A stretch of 64,000 nucleotides of DNA from Ignavibacteria bacterium (GTDB taxonomy: Bacteria > Bacteroidota > Ignavibacteria > UBA10030). Of this stretch, positions 45,440-53,739 are shown in pieces. The first letter of the stretch is position 1. Every line of letters starts with the position of its first letter. The stretch is from the NCBI GenBank assembly GCA_016873805.1, contig VGVZ01000012.1:24736-88735 (forward strand), written 5' to 3'. The translations under genes were made by a program, and so were the position numbers. Below the pieces are notes generated by a model, which saw nothing but the letters and a program-made list of their open reading frames with translations, searched no databases and was not told the origin of the DNA.

Positions 45440-47666
45440 TCATCAGCACAATCTTCCGCGTGAGCGCCTTTCCACCAAACTCAAGCCGACTGAAATAGAT
45501 GCCAGAGGGAAACCGGCTCGCATCGAACTTTGCCTGCATGATACGGCCGGCAAATGTCTCTCCATCGAAAAGTGTTGCCACCTGCTGGCCAAGCATATTA
45601 TAGACGCTCAGAATAGCTCTTCCATCTTCAGGGAGTGTGAATTCGATGGTCGTCGTAGAGTTGAAGGGATTGGGATACCCTTCGGAGAGTGTGAATTTCT
45701 TAGGGGCCAGACCGATCTCGACCTCCGCATCGCCGAAGTATTCAAACGTTCCATCATGATCGATCTGCTTGATCCGGTACGCATATCGTCCCGGCGGAAC
45801 GTTTTTGTCGGTGAAGGAGTAATCTCTTGGTGCATTGCTCGTTCCTGCTCCCTCAACAAATCCAATCCTCATCCAGCTGCCAATAGCCAGACTGAGCGGA
45901 GTCGAAGTCAGACTGAGCGAAGTCGAAGTCGGGCTGAGCGGAGTCGAAGTCAGGCTGAGCGAAGTCGAAGTCGGGCTGAGCGAAGTCGAAGTCAGGCTGA
46001 GCGAAGTCGAAGCCAGACGGCGCTCAATCTCAAATCCATAATTGCTGACTTCCGTTGCCGTTGCCCACCTCAGCACCGCATCTAGCCGGTTCGCGGTTGC
46101 AGAAAAGGATGTGAGCTGGACGGGGAGGGCGGATGTCTCACCGCCTGTGAAGTCTGAAAAACTCGAGACCGTCCCAGAGAGAGTTTTTGTCCCGGTGTTG
46201 ACTGCATTGAGGAGTGTCCAGCTCGACCCGCCCCAACTGCCACAATACAGGTTCGATTCGGTTCCTTCGACGTCTGCAGCAACATAGACAAATGAAGCGT
46301 CACATGAGAAAGAGGAAATGCCGCTTGAACTAACGGTCCAATATCGGTTGATATAGTCCGTTGAGCTGGTGTTGTTGGGATGCTTGCTATTTGCGAGCTT
46401 GACACCGGCGTACGCGGAGGAAAAGCTGCCGGATGTGAAGTTGAGGGTAACTGGAGAGTACTCTGCGGTGCCAGTATTATCACCAACGGGGAATGTGAAT
46501 GAACCGGTTCCGGTGAATGTTTTTCGAAGCTCGCCGGATCCTGTTGCGACGATCATGTTTGAGGCGCTTGGTGAACCGGATATCGTGGCAGAACTTCCAA
46601 GTGTGAGGTTACTCGAACCAAGAGTCAATAGGCCGTTTGTAAGCGAGAGTACACCATTAGCAGTTGCATTCATCGATAGAGAAACACCGTTTGAATTGTC
46701 TATCACCAGAGTCGAATTCGTATTTGTTGTCAGAGTGCCGGAACCGGATATCGTCTGCGCCGAAGACCCGTTCAGGTTAACTGTTCCTGGTGAGGCAGGA
46801 TTAAAGGCTAGAGTAGCTCCAGACGCGACGGAGATGTTCCCCTTGACGGCATGACCGGGCGTTGCGGTCATGTTGAAGTTCATCGTTCCACTGGTGATTA
46901 CTAGATCGTTATTGATAGTAACCGCTGTGCCTCCGGTCACCGCGATCTGGTCTCCAGGAAGGTTCAGCTCAAAGTTTGCATAAGTTCGGCCACTAAATGA
47001 AGGGGTCGAATTGGACCGGTGAGAGTAATAGCTGCCGGAGTTGAGGTTTATTGTGCCAGCATTGAACAAGGCTGAACCGCCACCAAGCCAATTGACAATT
47101 CCCCCAGACTGAACAGTGAAGGTTGTGCTCCCCAAGATGGGGCCCCCAATGCCAGTACCGGACCTATTCACATTTACGGTCCCACCGCTTGGAACCGTAA
47201 TAGTGGGGCTGCCACTCCCCATGGCAAAGCGGCCAGTCATCGTGAGCGTACCCGAAATCGTAGCTGTCGGCGAAGTCCCGGCGAAAGCAAACGTACCCGC
47301 GTTCGTTCCGGTGGAAGATGTCGTAACGGTGAATACGACTCCACCGCTCACAGTCCACACCGACCCACCCGCTCCCAACGTGACGGTGACCACTCCAGCT
47401 GAGTTGTCAATTGTTAGTGTTGTGTTGCCAGTAACCGAAATCCTTCCTACGGTCTCGCTCGAGCTGATGGTCGGTTGATTGTTCTGGTTTCCATCAAATA
47501 CCAAAATGTCGTTGGTAGCCGGCGTGGTACGCAGAGGCGACCAGTTTGTTGACGTTGCCCATGCTGTGGTTGCACCGGTCCACGTGTACGTCGTCTGCCC
47601 CCAAACGATCGTCAACTCCATCGCCCAAACACATACGATTGTCAAAACAGTCCCGAGTCGTTTCAT
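45435..47666 (-). CDS. T9SS cargo protein with beta-helix region and in-frame heptad repeat
   Basis: 743 residues: signal peptide MKRLGTVLTIVCVWAMELTIVWG, a Thr/Ser/Gly-rich strand-repeat region (TISGSGTLTTNTNSTLVIDN) and a module with VQLTSFSATANRLDAVLRWATATEVSNYGFEIERR. It ends with the sorting domain SEGYPNPFNSTTTIEFTLP, FDASRFPSGIYFSRLEFGGK, IVLMR. At about residues 550-592 six copies of a seven-residue unit (STSLSLT, STSLSPT, STPLSPT variants) interrupt the last module. The matching DNA is a 21-base tandem repeat related to intergenic palindromes. Export by Sec and T9SS is inferred from the two signals. The start has only a weak ribosome-binding site. Confidence 0.87.
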   Translation of the reverse strand: MKRLGTVLTIVCVWAMELTIVWGQTTYTWTGATTAWATSTNWSPLRTTPATNDILVFDGNQNNQPTISSSETVGRISVTGNTTLTIDNSAGVVTVTLGAGGSVWTVSGGVVFTVTTSSTGTNAGTFAFAGTSPTATISGTLTMTGRFAMGSGSPTITVPSGGTVNVNRSGTGIGGPILGSTTFTVQSGGIVNWLGGGSALFNAGTINLNSGSYYSHRSNSTPSFSGRTYANFELNLPGDQIAVTGGTAVTINNDLVITSGTMNFNMTATPGHAVKGNISVASGATLAFNPASPGTVNLNGSSAQTISGSGTLTTNTNSTLVIDNSNGVSLSMNATANGVLSLTNGLLTLGSSNLTLGSSATISGSPSASNMIVATGSGELRKTFTGTGSFTFPVGDNTGTAEYSPVTLNFTSGSFSSAYAGVKLANSKHPNNTSSTDYINRYWTVSSSGISSFSCDASFVYVAADVEGTESNLYCGSWGGSSWTLLNAVNTGTKTLSGTVSSFSDFTGGETSALPVQLTSFSATANRLDAVLRWATATEVSNYGFEIERRLASTSLSLTSTSLSPTSTSLSLTSTPLSPTSTSLSLTSTPLSLAIGSWMRIGFVEGAGTSNAPRDYSFTDKNVPPGRYAYRIKQIDHDGTFEYFGDAEVEIGLAPKKFTLSEGYPNPFNSTTTIEFTLPEDGRAILSVYNMLGQQVATLFDGETFAGRIMQAKFDASRFPSGIYFSRLEFGGKALTRKIVLMR
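45893..46018. repeat. 21-base in-frame tandem repeat (six units) inside a cargo gene
   Basis: TGAGCG recurs at 45893, 45914, 45935, 45956, 45977 and 45998, i.e. every 21 bases. The plus-strand unit is built on CTGAGCGAAGTCGAAG, and the same 16-mer (with C or G for A) occurs in the intergenic palindromes at 59.8 and 60.1 kb. The complement of a related core sits in the ATCCCGAC repeats. Confidence 0.92.
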
Positions 47667-48422
47667 CAGATAGTCTCCTATCGCACTGAAGATACTCACC
47701 GCTGTACACACAAACGCCCGCTCAGAAGAACAGTCTCGTTCGCCTGTGCGGGCTTGTCCGCCTGCGGCGGACGTGTTTGCATGAGTGCCCCTTATCTGTC
47801 GTCTGTGTCCTGCTTACTGCCTACCGCTTACTTCTTACTTCTCACTTCTTACTTCTTACTTCTCACTCCTTCCCCTCAGGACATAAACTTCGTCTTACAT
47901 CATGCCCAAAGTCCGAATTCGATGCGTGAGAGTCAAGCGTTTTCATCGCGATCGACATCCTGCCGCCCTGCCCGACGTAGGCGGGGAATCTGGGCCGCCC
48001 TCATCGTCATTCCGGGCTCGACCCTCCCCGCGTCGTCCTGACGTAAGTCAGGACCTGGTCCGCTGAGGGGGGCGTCACCGTGAGTTGAGCAGATGCCGGC
48101 ATGCGCCTGTCTGCCGACTGGCAGGCCGGCATGACGATGGGGTGTGAGGAGTAGATGCTCGCATGACAGCCCTCCCCGTCATTCCGGGCCTTACCCTCCC
48201 CTCGTCGTCCTGACGTCGGGATGATGTTTCCTGTCTTTCCTCTATCTCTGCGATTCCTCTGCGAACTCCGCGCCTCTGCGTTTTGCTTCTAAAAAGATGA
48301 GCCCCGACATTCGCCGGGGACTCGATCATAGCAATCTGGGTTCATCAGATCCCGACCTACCCTTCGACTTCACTCAGGGTGACGGTCGGGATGACTCGAA
48401 ATCCGTCAAGACGGATTTCTCG
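47667..48422. other. Intergenic region with low-complexity tract and palindromes
   Basis: No gene is supported. Visible are a 7-base quasi-tandem tract of CTTACTT/CTCACTT units (about 47815-47870), a perfect hairpin with GTCCTGAC arms at 48035-48054, an imperfect palindrome around GCCGGCATG (48092-48136), and the 150-base repeat copy 2. Confidence 0.6.
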
Positions 48423-48427
48423 TCACC
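48278..48427. repeat. 150-base 3'-end repeat, copy 2
   Basis: Same organisation as copy 1 at 45290-45439: terminator-like hairpin, ATCCCGACC (48349-48357) / GGTCGGGAT (48384-48392) palindrome, then a hairpin with AATCCGTC arms whose right end overlaps the stop codon of the following minus-strand cargo gene. Similarity stops where the coding sequence begins. Confidence 0.85.
48291..48323 (-). terminator. Terminator-like hairpin after T9SS cargo gene
   Basis: Minus strand: GAG(T)CCCCG and CGGGGCTC arms (one bulged base), then ATC and TTTTT (48295-48291). Equivalent to the copy at 45303-45334. Confidence 0.5.
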
Positions 48428-49490
48428 GCACCAGCACCATCCTCTTCGTTTCCACCAGATTACCGCTCCGCAGCTGATAGTAGTATACACCTGTCGGGCG
48501 GGTCGCCGCATCCCACGTCATGCTGTGTGATCCCGCATCCTTCAATCCATCAACCAAAACATCCACCTCGCGTCCGAGCATATCAAAAATCTTCAGCGAG
48601 ACATTCGCCGAGTGGGCCAATGTAAACCGGATCGTGGTGGAGGGATTGAACGGATTCGGGTAATTCTGACTCAGCGCAAACGACTCGGGAAGAAGCTCAT
48701 CCGGTCTCACCTCCGTCAACAATCCGCTGAAGCTTGTAGCCACGCGAATTCCGTCGATCTGACCGGTCGGGGTGTTTGTTCCCTGTCGGATCGCCACAGT
48801 TCCGATGCTTACCGGATCGCCGGCAAGAGTTGCCCCGATCGGACCTATTGTCACAATCGGCGATCCCGGCTCTGTCGCGGGAACACCGGTCGCGTAGAGA
48901 TAGAGCGTCACGAGATCATCGGTAGTTGTTGCGGTACTAAACGCCCACTTCAGAATGGCAAGATAGGTCTGACCGAAATTCAGGACCACGTTGTCGCTTA
49001 CTGCGGCCTCGGTCGACTTGGAGAGCCCAACGCTCCACCCTACACCATTCGACCGGGCAAAAAACCGGGCCCGGAATGTTGTGCCGATCCCGTAAGGTCC
49101 GAGATGGAAGAAGTAGTCGGCTGTCGTCTGTGCACTGTCGAGTCTGAGCATGAAGGATACATAGATATTCGCCGTCGTCCAAACCGAATCTGTGAGGCGC
49201 CGGTGGACGTCACCATCGTTGACTCCCGATCCCCCTTTCGTGAACCACTTGCTCCCCCCGATGCCGGAAAGGGGATATCCGGCATACGTGAGACCCGCGG
49301 CGCGGTAGGCAGGTCCCTGGGTGCCGCTGTGGCGCGCCCAGACCGTATCTCCGGCGATGATAGAAACATTACGGATGTCTGCGTTGTCAGTCGTTCCGTA
49401 GCTGAAGTTCTCTGTCAGAAGCTGTGCGGATGTGACGCCCACGCCAAGCACAAGACAGATGAAAAGGGTGAATCCATTTGCAATGCGCAT
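48423..49490 (-). CDS. T9SS cargo protein (lectin-like or jelly-roll domain)
   Basis: 355 residues. Signal peptide MRIANGFTLFICLVLGVGVTSA is followed by LLTENFSYG and a ~230-residue single domain (VSFMLRLDSAQTTADYFFHLG, FGQTYLAILKWAF, IGTVAIRQGTNTPTGQIDGIRV). The same domain type is found in the giant cargo protein upstream (FTTQASGSVYAAFMVNVSAS, GSFAIRQGSTALSATLMIDG). The sorting domain is QNYPNPFNPST, GREVDVLVDG, PTGVYYYQLRSGN, MVLVR. It is probably a secreted or surface protein of unknown ligand. The start at 49490 has a strong TAGGAGG ribosome-binding site. Confidence 0.87.
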   Translation of the reverse strand: MRIANGFTLFICLVLGVGVTSAQLLTENFSYGTTDNADIRNVSIIAGDTVWARHSGTQGPAYRAAGLTYAGYPLSGIGGSKWFTKGGSGVNDGDVHRRLTDSVWTTANIYVSFMLRLDSAQTTADYFFHLGPYGIGTTFRARFFARSNGVGWSVGLSKSTEAAVSDNVVLNFGQTYLAILKWAFSTATTTDDLVTLYLYATGVPATEPGSPIVTIGPIGATLAGDPVSIGTVAIRQGTNTPTGQIDGIRVATSFSGLLTEVRPDELLPESFALSQNYPNPFNPSTTIRFTLAHSANVSLKIFDMLGREVDVLVDGLKDAGSHSMTWDAATRPTGVYYYQLRSGNLVETKRMVLVR

Positions 49491-49743
49491 GTACGAACCT
49501 CCTAAGTTTGTAGTGGGGAGTTCTGCAAACCGGAGGATATTCATAGATTGTTTCTTCAGATGCAAGAGCATAATGTCGGTAGGAGCGGTTCGAAGCGGCG
49601 GTGGTAGCGGATGTTTTGGACTCTGACCGTAGAATGTCTTGGTGTCGATTTCTTTGGAAAAGAAAGGGACAGGATGAACGCGGATCGAGGATCATATCGT
49701 CCTCTCAAAGTAAGCGGGAGTCCACCGGCATCTGAGCGAAACT

Positions 49744-50871
49744 CTACGCCAGCCGCTTCCGGAAACGAATGACGCTGAGACTGAGTATCAGAACGCCGGA
49801 ACCGAAAAGAATGAGGGATTCTAACCAGAGGGCCTCCAGCCCTACCCCCTTGAGGAACAACCCGCGTATGATCGTCATGAAGTATCGAAGCGGGACCAGA
49901 TAGGTAATGCCCTGAACGATCTCCGGCATGTTTTCAATCGGAAATGTGAATCCGGAGAGAAAGATCGAGGGAAACATGATGAAGAACTGGGCGGTCATCA
50001 GCGCCTGCTGCTGCGTGCGCGAGATTGTCGAAACGAACAAGCCGATGCCGAGCGTGTTGAGGATGTATGCTCCGGTGAGAATGAAGAGAAGAATGAGACT
50101 CCCCTTCATCGGGATGTTGAACCAAAGAGTGGCTACCCCCAACACAAGCACAACATCGAGCAATCCGATCACCACAAACGGCAAGAGTTTGCCCAGGATC
50201 AGCTGGTAGGGGCGGATCGGTGTGACCATCAGCTGTTCCATCGTACCGGCTTCCCGTTCCCGCACGATCGCGATCGACGTGAACGCGGCCGTTATGATGA
50301 AGAGGAGGAGGGCCACGACTCCCGGCACCATGAAGTTTGCGCTGCGCAACTCCGGATTGTACCAAACCCGCGTTTCGGCGCGCACGCGCGGGACGGAGAC
50401 CATCCCGCCGGTCCTGAGCAGACGTTCCGTCACAATCGACTCCGAGAGGCCTCCCACAATCTGCGACACATACCCCAGGCTGATGTTCGCGGTATTTGCA
50501 TCGGTTCCGTCGGCAAAGACCTGGAGCGATGTTGTCTTCCCTCCCGCGATGGCACGACCGAAGTGTTTCGGAATCACGATCCCGACGATCGCCTTCGTTT
50601 CATCCAGAAAGCGATCGATCTCGCGCGGATGGTCGACGTAATCGATAATCGTGAAGTATCCCGTGTTGGTGAATCGTGTCACCAATTCCCGACTCCTCGC
50701 GCTCCGGTCCAGATCGCACACCACCGTGCCGACGTTCTTGACATCAACCGCTGCCGCATACCCGAGGATGATCACCTGCAGGATAGGGGCAACAATGATG
50801 ACGGGGAGCATCCGTTTATCGCGACGAATCTGCAAAAACTCCTTGATCATCAGCTCACGGATCCTTCTCAT
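49744..50871 (-). CDS. ABC-2 type permease (YbhR-like)
   Basis: 375 residues: one N-terminal membrane segment (MLPVIIVAPILQVIILGYA), a ~150-residue extracytoplasmic domain (SRELVTRFTNTGYFTI, DGTDANTANISLGY) and five C-terminal membrane segments with AIVREREAGTMEQLMVTPIRPYQLILGKLLP, the ABC-2 coupling motif. It pairs with the preceding permease. Together with two ATPases, an HlyD lipoprotein and TolC it makes a tripartite exporter similar to E. coli YbhGFSR, which handles cations and some drugs. The ATG overlaps the preceding stop by 4 bases. Confidence 0.9.
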   Translation of the reverse strand: MRRIRELMIKEFLQIRRDKRMLPVIIVAPILQVIILGYAAAVDVKNVGTVVCDLDRSARSRELVTRFTNTGYFTIIDYVDHPREIDRFLDETKAIVGIVIPKHFGRAIAGGKTTSLQVFADGTDANTANISLGYVSQIVGGLSESIVTERLLRTGGMVSVPRVRAETRVWYNPELRSANFMVPGVVALLLFIITAAFTSIAIVREREAGTMEQLMVTPIRPYQLILGKLLPFVVIGLLDVVLVLGVATLWFNIPMKGSLILLFILTGAYILNTLGIGLFVSTISRTQQQALMTAQFFIMFPSIFLSGFTFPIENMPEIVQGITYLVPLRYFMTIIRGLFLKGVGLEALWLESLILFGSGVLILSLSVIRFRKRLA

Positions 50872-52007
50872 CGGGCAAGCTCCTTCTTCAGACGCCGGAT
50901 GCTGATCGCCATCAGAACGGCAACAAAAAGAGCCAGGTACACAAACTGTTCCCACGTTGCCGGAAAACCAACTCCCTTGATCATGATCGAGCGGATGATC
51001 ACAAGAAAGAATTTCGTTGCCTGGATGTTGGAGATGATCCGGAGAAAGAGCGGCATGCTGTCGATCGGGAAGATGAATCCGGAGAGAAGGAACGCCGGGA
51101 GAAGCGACGAGAGGACCGAGACAAGAAAGGCCACCTGCTGAGTCCGGGCAATCGTCGAGATGAGAAGTCCCTGCGCCAACCCTGCCGTCAGAAAGAGTGC
51201 GATGGCGGCATAGAGGAGGAGGATACTCCCTTCGACCACGACATCGAACAGCAGCGCGCTGGTGATAAGGATGATGGTGGCCGCGACCACCGATATGAGA
51301 AGATAGGGAAAGACTTTTCCGACGATGAGTTCGGCGGCGCGGAGGGGGGATGTTTTGAGTTGTTCGAGCGTGCCCGTTTCCTTTTCCCTGACAATCGAGA
51401 GCGAGGTTGAAACAACCGTCACAATCATCAAAATGAGTCCGAAGAGCCCGGGGAGGAGGAAGCGCTCGGTCCGCAGATCCGGGTTGTACCACAACTTCGG
51501 TTGAAGTTTGATAGGAAGGGCGAGAGATCTTCCGCGCTGTTCGAACCATCGGAGCAGTACGCGGTTGGCATGCTCCCGTACGCCAAGATTCACATAGGCA
51601 GAAGCGATCGATGCGGTGTTCGCGTTGGCTCCATCGATCAACACCTGGATCGCGGCTTCGTTGCCTGAGAGAAGCATGTCAGAGAATCCGGTCGGGATGA
51701 CAATGACGACATGTGCCGACTCATCTCCCAGAGCTTGATCGATTTCTTGCTCATTGGTGAGATATCCCTTGAGCCGCAAGTACTCCGATTGTGTGAGACT
51801 CGAGACCAATGAACGGCTGGCGGTACTGTTGTCGTAGTCCAGCACCGCGAGGGAGAGATTTTTGACGTCAAAGTTCAGCGCATAGCCGACGAGGATCAGG
51901 AGGAACGCGGGGATGAAGATCAGCACACCGAGCGCTCGTTTGTCGCGCCGGAGCTGCCGGAATTCCTTCTTGACGATTGGGAGTATGTTGAATGTGCGGT
52001 GGTGCAT
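50868..52007 (-). CDS. ABC-2 type permease (YbhS-like)
   Basis: 379 residues with the same topology as its partner: N-terminal membrane segment (ALGVLIFIPAFLLILVGYAL), external domain (GANANTASIASAYVNLGVREH), then five membrane segments preceded by SIVREKETGTLEQLKTSPLRAAELIVGK. It would form a heterodimer with the downstream permease. The ATG at 52007 with GAAGAG upstream is preferred over one ten codons earlier. A RAYT gene and REP hairpins separate it from the ATPase gene, so it may be transcribed less than the first half of the operon. Confidence 0.88.
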   Translation of the reverse strand: MHHRTFNILPIVKKEFRQLRRDKRALGVLIFIPAFLLILVGYALNFDVKNLSLAVLDYDNSTASRSLVSSLTQSEYLRLKGYLTNEQEIDQALGDESAHVVIVIPTGFSDMLLSGNEAAIQVLIDGANANTASIASAYVNLGVREHANRVLLRWFEQRGRSLALPIKLQPKLWYNPDLRTERFLLPGLFGLILMIVTVVSTSLSIVREKETGTLEQLKTSPLRAAELIVGKVFPYLLISVVAATIILITSALLFDVVVEGSILLLYAAIALFLTAGLAQGLLISTIARTQQVAFLVSVLSSLLPAFLLSGFIFPIDSMPLFLRIISNIQATKFFLVIIRSIMIKGVGFPATWEQFVYLALFVAVLMAISIRRLKKELAR

Positions 52008-52027
52008 GTTCTCTTCATCCCCAGGTG

Positions 52028-52078
52028 GGACAACCATTCTTGGTTGTCCTTGATGGTCAGAAATTCATGTCTCACCTA
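52028..52078. repeat. REP-like hairpins downstream of the RAYT gene
   Basis: GGACAACCA (52028-52036), loop TTCT, TGGTTGTCC (52041-52049): perfect. A second, decayed hairpin follows (GGTCAGAAA near 52056, TGTCTCACC ending ~52077) and runs into the RAYT stop codon. Confidence 0.75.
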
Positions 52079-52545
52079 CCAAAAATTCTCTTCACCACAA
52101 TACCACCCATGGTAGTTCCACGGATCATCGGTCAATCCTGCCTTTCGAGGGTTGTTGGACATGTACCTCAGCTTCTCCTCGAATTCCTCCTGATCCCGTA
52201 CTATCCGATCGTACGATTCATGCTGCCAGAAATACCCGGTCCGTCGCCGGAGGATGTTAACCTTTCGAGCGCTCGCTCCTTTGAGACCTTTCATAATTCG
52301 CGAGAGTGAGTATTTTTTTTGGGCGTAATCAAAATGTGAGCATGGTCGGGCATGACGATGGCCGCGTGCAACTTGTAGTACTTCTCCGATCCGCCTCTGA
52401 TATGATCCAACACCAGCACTTGTTCATCCGGGGTCATGGCCCCCCTCCCGATTCGAAATGTCACGAAGTACGTTGCTCCTCGCATTTGCCAGTGCGGGAG
52501 GTGCCGGCGTTTCTTTACGATCCACTCCCCTTCCGTCCATTCCAT
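52076..52545 (-). CDS. REP-associated tyrosine transposase (RAYT), split by a -1 frameshift
   Basis: Y1/HUH transposase of about 155 residues in two overlapping frames. The first (52545-52291) gives MEWTEGEWIVKKRRHLPHW, RGATYFVTF and the metal-binding HUH motif in VMPDHAHILI. The second (52294-52076) gives MKGLKGASARKVN, GYFWQHESYDRIVRDQEEF and the catalytic Tyr in YMSNNPRKAGL. The frames join at a run of eight As (minus strand, 52320-52313): a -1 slip there yields KKKYSLSRIMKGLKG, exactly the family sequence. Either it is a programmed frameshift (A AAA AAA slippery site), a one-base deletion, or a sequencing error. RAYTs nick and join REP hairpins, and several lie next to it. The start has GGGGGAA upstream. 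Confidence 0.85.
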
Positions 52546-52585
52546 GGATTCCCCCAAGAATGTTCCTTTCCTGTCCGTCCTCAAT

Positions 52586-52690
52586 GGTCAGACAAAAATG
52601 TCTGACCTGACTTACCTCGGTCATTCCGGTGGGACAAACATCCCTGTTTGTCCTCGCATCCCCTCAATGGTCAGACAAAAATGCCTGACC
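52586..52690. repeat. Three REP-like hairpins upstream of the RAYT gene
   Basis: GGTCAGACA/TGTCTGACC at 52586-52607 (loop AAAA); GGACAAACA/TGTTTGTCC at 52632-52653 (loop TCCC); GGTCAGACA/TGCCTGACC at 52669-52690 (loop AAAA, one mismatch). Two sub-families alternate, as in BIME-type arrays. Confidence 0.8.
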
Positions 52691-53637
52691 TACCTCAGGA
52701 TCTTTCTATCCTCTTCGGCGATCAAATGGATGAAGACATCCTCAAGCGAGGGGATGATGGATGCGATCTTCTGCACTTCAATTCCCTGCTGACTCAGGAA
52801 GGACCCCACCTTCGCAGACGCACCTCGTGCCGCGACCGTACTGACGTGAAATGCCGATCCGAAAATCGATGTCTCCACGACCCATTGCTCCTTTCGCATC
52901 AGTTCCATCGCCTCGACAGCATTCGATGTCGTCACTTCGAACAGCTGATAACGATCGAGCTTCTGCTTCAACTCCGCGGGATTCCCGAGGGCGATGAGCT
53001 TTCCACCATAGATCAGTCCGAGTCGGTGACAATGCTCTGCTTCGTCGAGGTAATGGGTAGTCACAAAAACCGTGATGCCTCCTGCCGAGAGATCGTAAAT
53101 GAGATCCCAGAAATTCCTCCGGGAGACCGGATCGACGCCTCCGGTTGGCTCATCCAGAAAGAGAATCGGGGGCTGGTGAAGAATCGCGCATCCCAGGGCA
53201 AGCCGCTGTTTCCATCCGCCGGAGAGCGTGCGGGCCAGACTCCGCTCTTTGCCTTCCAACCCTGCCATCTCCAGAACCCATCTCTTCCGTTCTCGGAGTG
53301 TCTCCCCTTCAAGCCCATAGATCCCGCCGTAGAAACCGATATTCTCTTCAACCGTCAAGTCCTCATAGAGCGAAAACCTCTGCGACATATAGCCAATGGC
53401 AGATTTCACACCGTCCGGATCCATCTCGACGTCGATGCCGTTCACCCGCGCCCAACCCGACGTGGGTGCCAGCAGTCCGCACAACATGCGGATGGTGGTG
53501 GACTTCCCGGCGCCGTTCGGTCCGAGAAACCCGAAGATCTCTCCCCGCCCGACGTTGAACGACATGTCGTCAACGGCCACAAACGAGCCGAATCTCTTCG
53601 TAAGTCCTGCCGTCTCTATTACACTTGGTCGACTCAT
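52690..53637 (-). CDS. ABC transporter ATPase (second half of a split YbhF)
   Basis: 315 residues. Walker A GPNGAGKST, signature LSGGWKQRL, Walker B ILFLDEPTGGVDP and the switch His in VTTHYLDEAEH, followed by a ~90-residue C-terminal domain ending EDVFIHLIAEED, the usual tail of this drug/cation-export ATPase family. It energises the two ABC-2 permeases. In E. coli the two YbhF ATPase halves are fused; here they are separate genes with tolC between. The ATG at 53637 is preferred; a TTG two codons upstream is also possible. The stop codon touches a REP hairpin. Confidence 0.92.
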   Translation of the reverse strand: MSRPSVIETAGLTKRFGSFVAVDDMSFNVGRGEIFGFLGPNGAGKSTTIRMLCGLLAPTSGWARVNGIDVEMDPDGVKSAIGYMSQRFSLYEDLTVEENIGFYGGIYGLEGETLRERKRWVLEMAGLEGKERSLARTLSGGWKQRLALGCAILHQPPILFLDEPTGGVDPVSRRNFWDLIYDLSAGGITVFVTTHYLDEAEHCHRLGLIYGGKLIALGNPAELKQKLDRYQLFEVTTSNAVEAMELMRKEQWVVETSIFGSAFHVSTVAARGASAKVGSFLSQQGIEVQKIASIIPSLEDVFIHLIAEEDRKILR

Positions 53638-53739
53638 ATCCAAATTAGTAAACCGCGGATTACACGGAAAAGACGCGGATGTTCGCTGATGGGGGTTCTC
53701 AATCCGTGTTCATTCGTGATGTTTTCGCGTAATCCGCGG

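Larger units (their letters stand above)
52028..52690. mobile_element. RAYT-REP unit (REPtron-like) inserted in an efflux operon
   Basis: A transposase gene of the RAYT type (52076-52545) is bracketed by short hairpins: 52028-52049 and a degenerate one at ~52056-52077 downstream, and 52586-52607, 52632-52653 and 52669-52690 upstream. The last abuts the stop codon of the ATPase gene. All share a 9-bp stem, a 4-base loop and a (G)GG.CA start. RAYT enzymes are known to bind and mobilise REP hairpins; mobility here is inference. Confidence 0.75.

Noticed and set aside
45893..46018. CRISPR-like direct repeats
   Set aside because: The 21-base units are contiguous without spacers and are translated in frame inside a cargo gene.
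50872..51549. N-terminal extension of the last permease (open frame from 51549)
   Set aside because: The extra ~225 codons are a shadow of the preceding permease gene. The ABC-2 permease starts at the ATGA overlap at 50871.
52028..52690. CRISPR array
   Set aside because: The short repeats here are individually palindromic, unequally spaced and of two sub-families. No constant-length direct repeats with unique spacers are seen, and no cas genes.
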